Source: Polaromonas sp047303325
GTDB taxonomy: Bacteria > Pseudomonadota > Gammaproteobacteria > Burkholderiales > Burkholderiaceae_C
DNA: 64,000 nt
Assembly: GCF_047303325.1 (NCBI RefSeq)
Contig: NZ_JBKBEX010000025.1
Span: 11,469-75,468, forward strand
Reading direction: 5' to 3'
Shown here: positions 8,117 to 16,015 of the stretch, one piece after another
Layout of the letters: every line of letters begins with the position of its first letter
Numbering within the stretch: the stretch's first letter is position 1
The notes under the pieces: generated by a model
What the model was told of the DNA's origin: nothing
The model's database searches: none
The model's input: the letters and a program-made list of their open reading frames with translations, nothing else
Program-made: the position numbers and the translations under genes

Positions 8117-10900
8117 GTGGAAAATAACACCCAGTCACTTTTTGCCGCCCAGGCGCTCGAATCCCCCTGCGCCCTGGCCGCCGCGCTGGCGCCGCATGCG
8201 GCAGCCGGCCATTTCGACGAGTTGCGGGGCCGTGTCTCCGAAGGCCCCGCGCCCGTGGAGACGGCCGTGCCCGCCCAGCCCGTGCTGCGGGCCGCCGGCA
8301 GCGCCGCTGAAACCGCCGCTCCCCAACCCGAAGCCGCCGCCACCGACGACAGCCTGTCGCCAGAATGGACGCGCTTTTTCAACTTCCTGGGCGCCGACGG
8401 CTTTTACGACCTGAATCACCGCACCGCCAACCTGCGCCGCCAGATCCGCGACAACGGCGTGACCTACAACGTCTACGCCGACGCCAACGGCCCGCAGCGC
8501 CCCTGGGCGCTGGACCTCTTCCCCATGATGGTCTCGGCCGGCGACTGGGCGCAGATCGAGGCCGGCATCCAGCAGCGCGCCCGCCTGCTGGACCGGGTCA
8601 TGGCCGACATCTACGGCCCGCAGGAACTGCTCTCCAAAGGCCTCTTGCCCAGCGCGCTGGTGCATGCCCACCCTGGCTACCTGCGCGGCATGCAGGGCGT
8701 GCAGCCGGCCGGCGGCACCTATCTGCACATCGCCGCCTTCGACATCGCCCACGGCCCCGACGGCCGCTGGTCGGTGGTGTCGCAGCGCACGCAGGCGCCT
8801 TCTGGCCTGGGCTACCTGCTGGAAAACCGCCTGACCATCTCGCTGCTGTTTCCCGAGGCCTTCCGCGAAATGAAGGTCGAACGCCTGGGTGCCTCTTACA
8901 AGGCGCTGGTCGACGGCCTCAAAGCCATGAGCCCGGCCGACGGCAATGAGGAAAGCCGCGTGGTCCTGCTGACCCCGGGGCCTTACAACGAAACCTATTT
9001 CGAGCATGCCTACCTTGCGCGCTTCCTGGGCCTGACCCTGGTCGAGGGCAGCGATCTGCTGGTGCGCGACGACAAGCTTTACCTCAAGACCCTGCGCGGC
9101 CTGGAGCCGGTGCACGGCCTGCTCAAGCGCCTGGACGACGAGTTCCTGGACCCGCTGGAGCTGCGCTCGGACTCCACGCTGGGCGTGCCCGGCCTGCTGC
9201 AGGTGATACGCGCGGGCAATGTGCTGGTGGTCAACACGCCGGGCTCGGCCTTCCTTGAATCAAGCGCGCTGCTGGGCTTTTTGCCCGCGCTGTCGGAACA
9301 CCTGCTGGGCGAAACCCTGGCCCTGCCCTCGCTGGCCACCTGGTGGTGCGGCGAGCAGGCGGTGCTGCAGGATGTGCTGGGCCAGCTCAAGAACTGCGTG
9401 ATCAAGCCGACCTACCCGGGCTCGGGCATGGAATCGGTGATAGGCCACACGCTGTCGCGCCGCGCGCTAGACGAATGGGCCGGCCGCATCGTGCGCCGCG
9501 GTGAGGACTACACGGTGCAGGCCTATTTGCCACTGCCGCAGACGCCGACCTGGCAGGGCGAGCGAATTTCCCCGCGATCGGCCATGCTGCGCGTGTTTGC
9601 CGTGGCCGACGGCAAGGGCTCCTGGCAGGTGCTGCCCGGCGGGCTGGCGCGGCTGGCCGGCAAGAACGAGAACATGTCTTCCATGCAGCACGGCGGCAGC
9701 AGCGCCGACGTCTGGGTGCTGGGCGATGCGTCCGCGGCCAAGGCGGCAGCCCCGCGTGCCGAGCAGCCCTCGCCCGCCTGGGCCACCGCCCCGCTGCGCC
9801 ACCGCCCGCCGGTCACCAGCCGCGCGGCCGAAAACCTTTTCTGGCTGGGCCGCTACACCGAGCGCGCCGAAAACTCCACGCGCCTGGCGCAGATCACGCT
9901 GCAATGCCTGGGCGGCGAAGACCAGACCTCGCAGCCCTTGCTGGCCTGGCTGACCAGCATGGCGGTCGGCAATGCGCTGGTGCTGGACACCGTGCCGCCG
10001 GCCACACATGCGCGCCGCGTGTTTGAACGTGCGCTGATCGCCAACCTGGCCGATACCGAACAGGCCGCCAGCGTGGGCTTTAACCTGCGCGCGCTCAAGA
10101 GCGCGGCCTCGGCCGTGCGCGAACGCCTGTCGCAGGAACAGTGGCACATGATCGTGCGCACCGAAGCCGATTTTTTCCAGCGCTGCGCGATATTCAGCAG
10201 CGTGGGCCAAAGCCAGTCGCAAAGCCAGGGCGGGCAAGGCCAGAGCCAATCCAGCCAATATCTGCTTGAATACTCCTCCGTCGAGGCGCTGCGCGCGCTC
10301 GAATCGGCCAGCGGCTTCCTCTCGGCCATGACGGGCGCGCAGACCGACCGCATGACGCGCGACGACGGCTGGCGCCTGCTCAGCGTGGGCCGCCTCATCG
10401 AGCGGCTCAACACCCTGGCCGGCGCGCTGGCGCGCGGCTTTGAAACCGGCTCGGTCTTCGAGGAAGGCGGCTTCAACGCCATGGTGGCGCTGTTCGACAG
10501 CACCATCACCTTCCACGCGCAATACCAGCAGCGCCGCGACATCCCGGCCCTGCTCGACCTGCTGGTGCTGGACCGCGACAATCCGCGCTCCCTGGGCTGG
10601 GTGGTGCAGACGCTGCGCGGGCGCCTGGCCAAGCTGGCCGGCAGCGCGCCGGGCGACATGCCCGAGCTCGCGATGGAACTGCCCGATCCCGGCAGCTGGG
10701 CGCTGGCCGATTTGTGCGCGGGCATGCAGTCCGATGATGGTGATCAAGGTGATGAAGGCGATGAAGATAGCCGGCAGCACGACGGCCGCCTGGTGCAGAT
10801 GCTGGAGCAATGCTGCGACGCCGCGCTGGACCTGTCGGACACCCTGAGCCGCCGCTATTTCAGCCACGCGGCCTCCGGCAGCCAGAGCCTGGGCGCTTGA
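8117..10900 (+). CDS. Fused circularly permuted ATP-grasp / alpha-E protein
   Basis: About 927 residues from the GTG at 8117; TTG codons at 8075 and 8108 are alternative starts and no strong ribosome-binding site decides between them. After an Ala/Pro-rich N-terminal ~80 residues, an ATP-grasp type 2 module (to ~residue 540) shows NVYADANGPQRPWALDLFPM, PSGLGYLLENRLTISLLFPEAF, YNETYFEHAYLARFLG and LKRLDDEFLDPLELRSDSTLG. From ~563 the alpha-E module begins at SRAAENLFWLGRYTERAENS. Elsewhere these modules are usually separate genes, as in the pair at 1-1533. Two low-complexity insertions occur: a Ser/Gln/Gly run near nt 10206-10260 and an Asp/Gly/Glu run near nt 10732-10770. The transglutaminase gene follows 22 bases later. 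Confidence 0.9.
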   Translation: MENNTQSLFAAQALESPCALAAALAPHAAAGHFDELRGRVSEGPAPVETAVPAQPVLRAAGSAAETAAPQPEAAATDDSLSPEWTRFFNFLGADGFYDLNHRTANLRRQIRDNGVTYNVYADANGPQRPWALDLFPMMVSAGDWAQIEAGIQQRARLLDRVMADIYGPQELLSKGLLPSALVHAHPGYLRGMQGVQPAGGTYLHIAAFDIAHGPDGRWSVVSQRTQAPSGLGYLLENRLTISLLFPEAFREMKVERLGASYKALVDGLKAMSPADGNEESRVVLLTPGPYNETYFEHAYLARFLGLTLVEGSDLLVRDDKLYLKTLRGLEPVHGLLKRLDDEFLDPLELRSDSTLGVPGLLQVIRAGNVLVVNTPGSAFLESSALLGFLPALSEHLLGETLALPSLATWWCGEQAVLQDVLGQLKNCVIKPTYPGSGMESVIGHTLSRRALDEWAGRIVRRGEDYTVQAYLPLPQTPTWQGERISPRSAMLRVFAVADGKGSWQVLPGGLARLAGKNENMSSMQHGGSSADVWVLGDASAAKAAAPRAEQPSPAWATAPLRHRPPVTSRAAENLFWLGRYTERAENSTRLAQITLQCLGGEDQTSQPLLAWLTSMAVGNALVLDTVPPATHARRVFERALIANLADTEQAASVGFNLRALKSAASAVRERLSQEQWHMIVRTEADFFQRCAIFSSVGQSQSQSQGGQGQSQSSQYLLEYSSVEALRALESASGFLSAMTGAQTDRMTRDDGWRLLSVGRLIERLNTLAGALARGFETGSVFEEGGFNAMVALFDSTITFHAQYQQRRDIPALLDLLVLDRDNPRSLGWVVQTLRGRLAKLAGSAPGDMPELAMELPDPGSWALADLCAGMQSDDGDQGDEGDEDSRQHDGRLVQMLEQCCDAALDLSDTLSRRYFSHAASGSQSLGA

Positions 10901-10922
10901 GCCCCGGGCGCGGAGTCATCCC

Positions 10923-11864
10923 ATGCTGCTGCACGTCGTCCACGAAACCCGCTACCGCTATGCGCCCGCGGTGGAAAACGCCCACCATGTGGTGCACCTC
11001 AAACCCGCCAGCCGCAACGGCCAGAGCCTGCTGAGCTACGCGCTGCGCGTCGACCCGGCGCCCGTGCAATTGCGCGAAACGGTGGACATCTACGGCAACA
11101 CGCGCAGCTATTTTTCGCTGCAGGCCGCGCATGAAAGCCTGACCGTGGTGGCCGACAGCGTGGTGGCCACCACGGCACTCAACCCGCTGCAGTCCGAAAG
11201 TGCCCTGTCTGCCGGCGCAGCGGTGTCGCAGCCCTGGGAGCAGGTGCGCGAGCAGTTCCGCTACCGCGCCGGCGCAGCCTACGACAGCGCCTCCGAATTC
11301 CTGTTCGCCTCGCCCTATGTGCCGCGCGACGAGGCCTTCGCCGAGTTCGCGCGCCCCAGCTTCCTGCCCGGCCGGCCGCTGCCCGAAGCGGCGCGCGACC
11401 TGATGGAACGCATCCATGACACCATGACCTACGAGAGCGAAAGCACCGAGGTCAACACGCCGGCGCTCGAGGCGCTGCGGCAGGGCAAGGGCGTGTGCCA
11501 GGACTTTGCCCACATCATGGTGGCCTGCTGCCGCGCCATGGGCCTGCCGGCGCGTTACGTCAGCGGCTACCTGCTGACCAGCCCACCGCCCGGCCAGCCG
11601 CGCCTGGTGGGCAGCGATGCCTCACACGCCTGGGCCTCGGTCTATTGCCCTGGCCTGGGCGCCTGGCTGGACTTCGATCCCACCAACAACCGCGCGCCGG
11701 GCGAAGACTATGTCACGCTGGCCACGGGGCGCGACTTCCTCGATGTCTCGCCCATGCGCGGCGTGATACGCGGCGGGGCGCAGCACATCCTGGACGTGGC
11801 GGTGACGGTGGAGCCCTTGCCCGCCGCCGACGCGCCATCCGCCGAAACCGCTACGCTGGACTGA
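10923..11864 (+). CDS. Transglutaminase-like cysteine peptidase family protein
   Basis: 313 residues, starting at the ATG 22 bases after the preceding stop. An N-terminal bacterial transglutaminase-like domain (HVVHETRYRYAPAVENA) is followed by a transglutaminase core with Cys192 (GVCQDFAH), His235 (ASHAW) and Asp252 (DFDPTNN). There is no signal peptide, so a cytoplasmic role is expected. COG1305-type proteins of this kind commonly occur with alpha-E and circularly permuted ATP-grasp genes and have been proposed to act as peptidases or amide-bond processing enzymes on the ligase product. Its 3' end overlaps the convergent lysR gene by 14 bases. Confidence 0.9.
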   Translation: MLLHVVHETRYRYAPAVENAHHVVHLKPASRNGQSLLSYALRVDPAPVQLRETVDIYGNTRSYFSLQAAHESLTVVADSVVATTALNPLQSESALSAGAAVSQPWEQVREQFRYRAGAAYDSASEFLFASPYVPRDEAFAEFARPSFLPGRPLPEAARDLMERIHDTMTYESESTEVNTPALEALRQGKGVCQDFAHIMVACCRAMGLPARYVSGYLLTSPPPGQPRLVGSDASHAWASVYCPGLGAWLDFDPTNNRAPGEDYVTLATGRDFLDVSPMRGVIRGGAQHILDVAVTVEPLPAADAPSAETATLD

Positions 11865-12786
11865 GCGCCTCTCCGAGCAACGAACCCTCGGGCAGGCTGC
11901 CCACCAGCCGGCGCCTGCACAAGCCCACAAACTCTTGCGCCGCGCCCGACTGCGCCTGCTTGGGCTTGAAGGCCAGCAAGGCGCGGAACCACACCTCGGC
12001 CGCCAGCGGCACACTGCGCAGGCCCAGCGCCAGGTATTCGCGCGCCACCAGCGGATTCGTCACCGCCAGCCCGGCGCCGGCGAGCACCAGCGCGCATTGC
12101 GTCGCGCTGTAAGGCGTCTCGATCACAAAACGCGGCTGCACGCCGGCCTGCGCCAGCGCCGCCTCCAGGCGCCGCTGCGCCGGGTCGAACGCCGACAGGC
12201 CCACCAGCGGCACCTCTTGCAAATCCTGCGGCAGCAGCACCTGCCTGCGCGCCAGCGGATGGGCGGCCGGCATGATGCAAACGGCGGGCGCCTGGTAGAA
12301 CAGCGAAGACACCAGGCCGCTGGTGTCGGCCTCATCGCCCAGGAAAGCCAGGTCCACCGCGCCCTGGAACAAGGCCTCGCGCAGCACCTTGGAGCTGTCG
12401 ACCAAAAGCAGGCAGCGCGTGCGCGGGTAGCTGCGCTGGAACTCGGCCAAGGCCCAGGGCATGACGCTGGCGGCCATGGCGTGCAGCGAGCCGATGCGCA
12501 GCACCGTGTCTTCATGCGACTGCAGCGCCACGATTTTTCGCTGCACGGCCTCCAGGCCTTCGTAGACCCGCTCGACCTCTTCCATCAGCGCATGGGCTTC
12601 GGGCGTGGGCGTGAGCTTGCCCTTGGGCCGGTCAAACAGCTTGAGGCCGGCGCGCGCTTCGAGCTGCTGCAGCAGCTGCGTGACCGCCGGCTGGCTCACA
12701 TGCAGGGCCGCGGCCGCGCGGTTGGCCGTGCCCAGCCGCATGACCATGCGGAACACCTCGATCTGGCGCGCACTGGCTTCGGCCAT
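11851..12786 (-). CDS. LysR-family transcriptional regulator
   Basis: 311 residues with an N-terminal winged helix-turn-helix (residues ~5-65: NRAAAALHVSQPAVTQLLQQLE, then LFDRPKGKLTPT) and a type-2 periplasmic-binding-like effector domain after ~90. The ATG has AAGGAG six bases upstream. The gene is divergent from the threonine-synthase-like gene, with an 83-base gap containing a T-N11-A inverted repeat that abuts its own ribosome-binding site, so autoregulation and control of the divergent PLP/Bug genes are likely. The effector is unknown. Its tail overlaps the convergent transglutaminase gene. Confidence 0.93.
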   Translation of the reverse strand: MAEASARQIEVFRMVMRLGTANRAAAALHVSQPAVTQLLQQLEARAGLKLFDRPKGKLTPTPEAHALMEEVERVYEGLEAVQRKIVALQSHEDTVLRIGSLHAMAASVMPWALAEFQRSYPRTRCLLLVDSSKVLREALFQGAVDLAFLGDEADTSGLVSSLFYQAPAVCIMPAAHPLARRQVLLPQDLQEVPLVGLSAFDPAQRRLEAALAQAGVQPRFVIETPYSATQCALVLAGAGLAVTNPLVAREYLALGLRSVPLAAEVWFRALLAFKPKQAQSGAAQEFVGLCRRRLVGSLPEGSLLGEALSPA

Positions 12787-12798
12787 GGCGGTCTCCTT

Positions 12799-12813
12799 AT
12801 AAGTTTCACTTAT
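12799..12813. promoter_or_regulatory. Candidate LysR operator (T-N11-A box)
   Basis: A perfect inverted repeat ATAAG-N5-CTTAT lies between the divergent lysR and PLP-enzyme genes. T12800 and A12812 satisfy the T-N11-A rule for LysR-type binding sites. It directly adjoins the CTCCTT (12793-12798) that is the lysR Shine-Dalgarno on the other strand. The assignment is by motif and position only. Confidence 0.5.
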
Positions 12814-12869
12814 TCTAAATCGCCAACAAAGCGCGCACAGCAGGCCCGGGCCTTCCTACCATTGGCCGC

Positions 12870-14057
12870 ATGAATTCCCTTGTTTCCGAATCCCCCGCGG
12901 CATCCCATACGGTGACCCGCAACCCGCGGCTGTCCGGGCTGCACTGCATCCATTGCGCCCGTGAATACTCCTTGCAGGACTTGCCGGCCGGCTGCCCGCA
13001 TTGCGCGGCGGCCGGCACGCCCGCGAGCCTGGAGGCGGTCTATGCCGAGCTGCCCAAAACCCTCAAAACTGCCAGCACGGGTTATAAGTGGGGCGCCTGG
13101 CTGCCTTACAGCCGGGGCGTGTCCCTGGGCGAAGGCGGCACGCCCTGCCTGGACCTGCCCCGCCTGGCGCGCACCTTGGGCTTGCGCCAGCTCTCGGCCA
13201 AACACGAGGGCATAAACCCCACAGGCTCGCACAAGGACCGCATGTCGGCCCAGGCCGTGAGCCGGGCGCTGGACGTGGGCGCGCAAACCGTGGTGCTGGC
13301 CTCCAGCGGCAACGCGGCGGTGTCGGCCGCCGCCTATTGCGCGGCCGCGGGCCTGGCCTGTGAAGTCGCCACCTACCACGACATGCCGGAACCCTTCGCG
13401 CGGGCGCTGCAGCGCCTGGGCGCCCGACGCCTCACGTTTGACCGCGGCTTCGGCCGCTGGGAACACCTGCGCCGGCGCGTCGAGCAGGACGGCGCCTTTG
13501 CGCTGACCAACTACAGCGTGCCCGCCGTCGGCAGCCCAGCCTTCGGCGTCGAGGGCTACCGCGCGGTGGCGCTGGAATGTGTGGCCGAAGGCTGCATCCC
13601 CGACCACGTACTGGTGCCCACCGCGCGCGGCGATCTGCTCTGGGGTGTTTACAGCGGCCTGCGCGACCTGCTGCAAGCCGGACTGATCGCGCGCATGCCG
13701 CGCCTCTGGGCGGTTGAACCTTTCCCGCGCCTGGCCCGCGTGCTGGGCGGCGAGCCGCTGCAGGCCGACTTCGCCGGCCAGACCGCGCAGTTTTCCACCG
13801 GCGGCAGCACCGTCACGCTGCAGCAGGCGCTGGCTGTGCAGCGCTCGGGCGGCGGGGCGGTGGTGGTGGACGATGCCGGCGCCGCTGAAGGCAGTGCCCG
13901 GCTGGCCGCGCAAGGCCTGTGGGTGGAGCTGTGCGCGGGCGCCTGCCTCAGCGCGCTCGCACAGCTGCGCGCGCGCGGCGAGATCGCGCCTTCGGAGCAC
14001 GCCCTTCTGCTGCTGACCGCCAAGGGCGACCGCGACACCTTTGACATTTTTTCCTGA
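12870..14057 (+). CDS. Threonine-synthase-like PLP-dependent lyase
   Basis: 395 residues of fold-type II PLP enzyme. A zinc-ribbon-like start (Cys26-x2-Cys29 and Cys42-x2-Cys45) precedes the catalytic domain; the PLP lysine is expected at Lys122 in NPTGSHKDRM, with SSGNAAVS downstream as the phosphate-binding loop. ThrC-like proteins with this zinc ribbon are often annotated as pyridoxal-phosphate dependent enzymes rather than true threonine synthase. Divergent lysR and the following Bug binding protein suggest an inducible catabolic or uptake unit for an amino-acid-like substrate. The exact reaction cannot be read from sequence. Confidence 0.8.
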   Translation: MNSLVSESPAASHTVTRNPRLSGLHCIHCAREYSLQDLPAGCPHCAAAGTPASLEAVYAELPKTLKTASTGYKWGAWLPYSRGVSLGEGGTPCLDLPRLARTLGLRQLSAKHEGINPTGSHKDRMSAQAVSRALDVGAQTVVLASSGNAAVSAAAYCAAAGLACEVATYHDMPEPFARALQRLGARRLTFDRGFGRWEHLRRRVEQDGAFALTNYSVPAVGSPAFGVEGYRAVALECVAEGCIPDHVLVPTARGDLLWGVYSGLRDLLQAGLIARMPRLWAVEPFPRLARVLGGEPLQADFAGQTAQFSTGGSTVTLQQALAVQRSGGGAVVVDDAGAAEGSARLAAQGLWVELCAGACLSALAQLRARGEIAPSEHALLLLTAKGDRDTFDIFS

Positions 14058-14058
14058 T

Positions 14059-14091
14059 TCCCTGAACCCTCCCTGAACCCTCCTTGAATCG
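14059..14091 (+). repeat. Three 11-bp tandem repeats before the Bug gene
   Basis: Two exact copies of TCCCTGAACCC (14059-14069, 14070-14080) and one diverged copy (14081-14091) fill the gap between the PLP-enzyme stop and the Bug-protein ribosome-binding site. This is probably a slippage-prone spacer. Confidence 0.6.
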
Positions 14092-14114
14092 CCCCCCCTG
14101 TAAAGGATTTCCCC

Positions 14115-15080
14115 ATGAAGACCCGATTGCTCACCCCCCTGCTGCTGGCCGCCAGCCTGATCAGCACCGCCGCCCAGGCGGCCTACCCCGACAAGCCGCT
14201 GCGCCTTATCGTGCCCTGGGCACCCGGCGGCAGCACGGACGCGATCGCCCGCGCCGTCGCGCAGCGCATGGGCGAGACCATGGGCCAGAGCGTGGTGGTG
14301 GACAACCGCTCCGGCGCCTCGGGCCGCATAGGCACCGAGGCCGCGGCCAAGGCGGCGCCCGACGGCTACACCTTCGCCATCGTCGAGCTGCCGCATGCGA
14401 TCGCGCCGGCCGTGTTCAACAAGATGCCTTACGACCTGCTGCGCGACTTCACGCCGATTTCCATGGTCGGCACCTCGCCGCTGATGCTGTTTGCCAGCGG
14501 CACGCCCTACAAGAACGGCGACCTCAAGGGTTTCCTCAAACACTACCGCGCCAGCAAGGTGCCGCTGACGCTGGCCAACAGCGGCAACGGCTCCATCAGC
14601 CACCTCTCCAGTGAGCTGTTCGCCACGGCCGCCGGCATCAAGGTCAACGCGATCCCCTACCGCGGCTCGGCGCCGGCGCTCACCGACGTCGCGGCCGGCC
14701 AGGTGGACGCCCATTTCGCAACGCTGGCCAGCGCCAGCGCGCTGCTGGGCGCGGGAAAAATCTCGGCCCTGATGGTGACCGGCAACACGCGCGTGGCCTC
14801 TCTGCCCGAGGTGCCCACCGCGCGCGAAGCCGGCATGGACAGCATGCAGTTCAACCAGTGGTGGGCCCTGGTGGCGCCGGCCACCACGCCCATCGACATC
14901 GTCGAGCGGCTGCGCAGCGAAGCCGTCGCAGCGCTGGCCCACCCGTCGACGCGCGAGCGGCTCACGACGCTGGGCATAGACCTCAAGGGATCGAGCCGCG
15001 ACGAGCTGCGCGCCTTTATGCGCAGCGAGGTGGACCGCTGGGGTGCGGTCGTGCGCAAGGCCGGCATCAAGCCCGAATAG
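14115..15080 (+). CDS. Bug/TctC-family periplasmic solute-binding protein
   Basis: 321 residues with a clear signal peptide (MKTRLLTPLLLAASL...AQA, cleavage around residue 22) and the Bug hallmark start YPDKPLRLIVPWAPGGSTD. Further family blocks are VVVDNRSGASGRIGTEAAAKAAPDGYTF and PYRGSAPALTDVAAGQVD. The ATG has AAAGGA nine bases upstream. Bug proteins bind organic acids in the periplasm for tripartite tricarboxylate transporters, but no TctA/TctB membrane genes are present here. It lies 57 bases after the PLP enzyme and is probably co-transcribed with it under the LysR regulator. Confidence 0.92.
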   Translation: MKTRLLTPLLLAASLISTAAQAAYPDKPLRLIVPWAPGGSTDAIARAVAQRMGETMGQSVVVDNRSGASGRIGTEAAAKAAPDGYTFAIVELPHAIAPAVFNKMPYDLLRDFTPISMVGTSPLMLFASGTPYKNGDLKGFLKHYRASKVPLTLANSGNGSISHLSSELFATAAGIKVNAIPYRGSAPALTDVAAGQVDAHFATLASASALLGAGKISALMVTGNTRVASLPEVPTAREAGMDSMQFNQWWALVAPATTPIDIVERLRSEAVAALAHPSTRERLTTLGIDLKGSSRDELRAFMRSEVDRWGAVVRKAGIKPE

Positions 15081-15205
15081 GCGGGTACGCCGGCCGGGGC
15101 TGCATCACTTCCTTTCATACCGCAACAGGCCGGCGCGAGAACGGGCCCGCCCTACAATTCCCCGAAGCACCCGCCCCGGGGACTGCCATCAACCAAGGGA
15201 ACACC

Positions 15206-15658
15206 ATGAGCGCCTACGACAAGCTGAAAGCACTGAACATCACCCTGCCCCCCGTGGCAATCCCCGTCGCCGCCTATCTGCCTTTTGTGCGGACGGGCAA
15301 CCTGGTGTTCCTGAGCGGCCATATCGCCAAGAAGGACGGCAAGCCCCTGGTCGGCCAGTTGGGCAAGAACATGACAACCGAAGAAGGCAAGGCCGCCGCG
15401 CGCTCGGTCGCCATCGACCTGATGGGCACGCTGGAAGCCGCCGTCGGCCTTGGCAAGGTCAAGCGCATCGTCAAGCTCGTGAGCCTGGTCAACTCGACCG
15501 GCGACTACACCGAGCATCACCTGGTGACCAATGGCGCCAGTGAACTTTTCGCTGAAATTTTCGGTGATGCCGGCACGCATGCGCGCGCCGCCTTCGGTGT
15601 GGCGCAGATTCCCATGGGCGCTTGTGTCGAGATCGACCTGGTCGCGGAAGTCGAGTAA
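15206..15658 (+). CDS. RidA/YjgF-family enamine/imine deaminase
   Basis: 150 residues from the ATG at 15206, which has AAGGGA seven bases upstream. The RidA fold is visible in FVRTGNLVFLSGHIAKKDGKPLVG and the C-terminal HARAAFGVAQIPMGACVEIDLV, with an arginine in the position of the catalytic RidA Arg. Members hydrolyse reactive enamine/imine intermediates released by PLP enzymes, so its place just after a PLP-dependent lyase and Bug protein makes sense. It is of the longer YjgF/TdcF-like subgroup (~150 residues). The precise substrate is unknown. Confidence 0.9.
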   Translation: MSAYDKLKALNITLPPVAIPVAAYLPFVRTGNLVFLSGHIAKKDGKPLVGQLGKNMTTEEGKAAARSVAIDLMGTLEAAVGLGKVKRIVKLVSLVNSTGDYTEHHLVTNGASELFAEIFGDAGTHARAAFGVAQIPMGACVEIDLVAEVE

Positions 15659-15764
15659 ACACTGCCGCCGCAAGCACCCGCAGTCACTGTGGGGCCGGCA
15701 AAGCGGCGGCGAGCGCCCGCTCGCGCGAGCCTTTAAACTCAACACGCCCCGGCCATTTCGCCGG

Positions 15765-15927
15765 GGCAGCGTTCTCAGGGCGGGGTGAAATTCCCCACCG
15801 GCGGTGTTTGCAGGCAACTGCATCAGCCCGCGAGCGCCCGGCCCTCCTCACGGTGGGCCGGGGTCAGCAGATTTGGTTCAAGTCCAAAGCCGACGGTCAC
15901 AGTCCGGATGAAAGAGAGCGCGATGCC
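15765..15927 (+). ncRNA. FMN riboswitch (RFN element)
   Basis: The region carries the conserved RFN blocks in order: GCGTTCTCAGGGCGGGGTGA, CCCACCGGCGGT, AGCCCGCGAGCGC, GTCAGCAGATTTGGT, CCAAAGCCGACGGTCA and CCGGATGAAAGAGAGC. The closing P1 stem pairs 15769-15776 (GCGTTCTC) with 15914-15921 (GAGAGCGC), one G-U included, and extends as GGCA 15765-15768 / TGCC 15924-15927. It senses flavin mononucleotide and normally shuts down riboflavin genes when FMN is plentiful. The only gene behind it is ribH at 16016. Confidence 0.95.
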
Positions 15928-15941
15928 ATCGGCTACGCCGT

Positions 15942-15983
15942 GGGCGCCTGCGCGTCCATGACTGGCCGCAGGCTCGTGCGCCC
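15942..15983 (+). promoter_or_regulatory. Hairpin between FMN aptamer and ribH (likely expression platform)
   Basis: GGGCGC (15942-15947) pairs with GCGCCC (15978-15983) and CTGCG (15948-15952) with CGCAG (15967-15971), with a six-base bulge. No U-tract follows, so it is not a simple terminator. It ends about 20 bases before the AGAGG ribosome-binding site of ribH. A Rho-dependent or translational mechanism is inferred. Confidence 0.45.
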
Positions 15984-16015
15984 TGATTCTGGTAACACCT
16001 AGTTAGAGGCCATCC

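Noticed and set aside
10206..10260. Short repeated sequence as possible CRISPR or VNTR array
   Set aside because: It is in frame within the fused ATP-grasp/alpha-E gene and codes a Ser/Gln run; units have no spacers.
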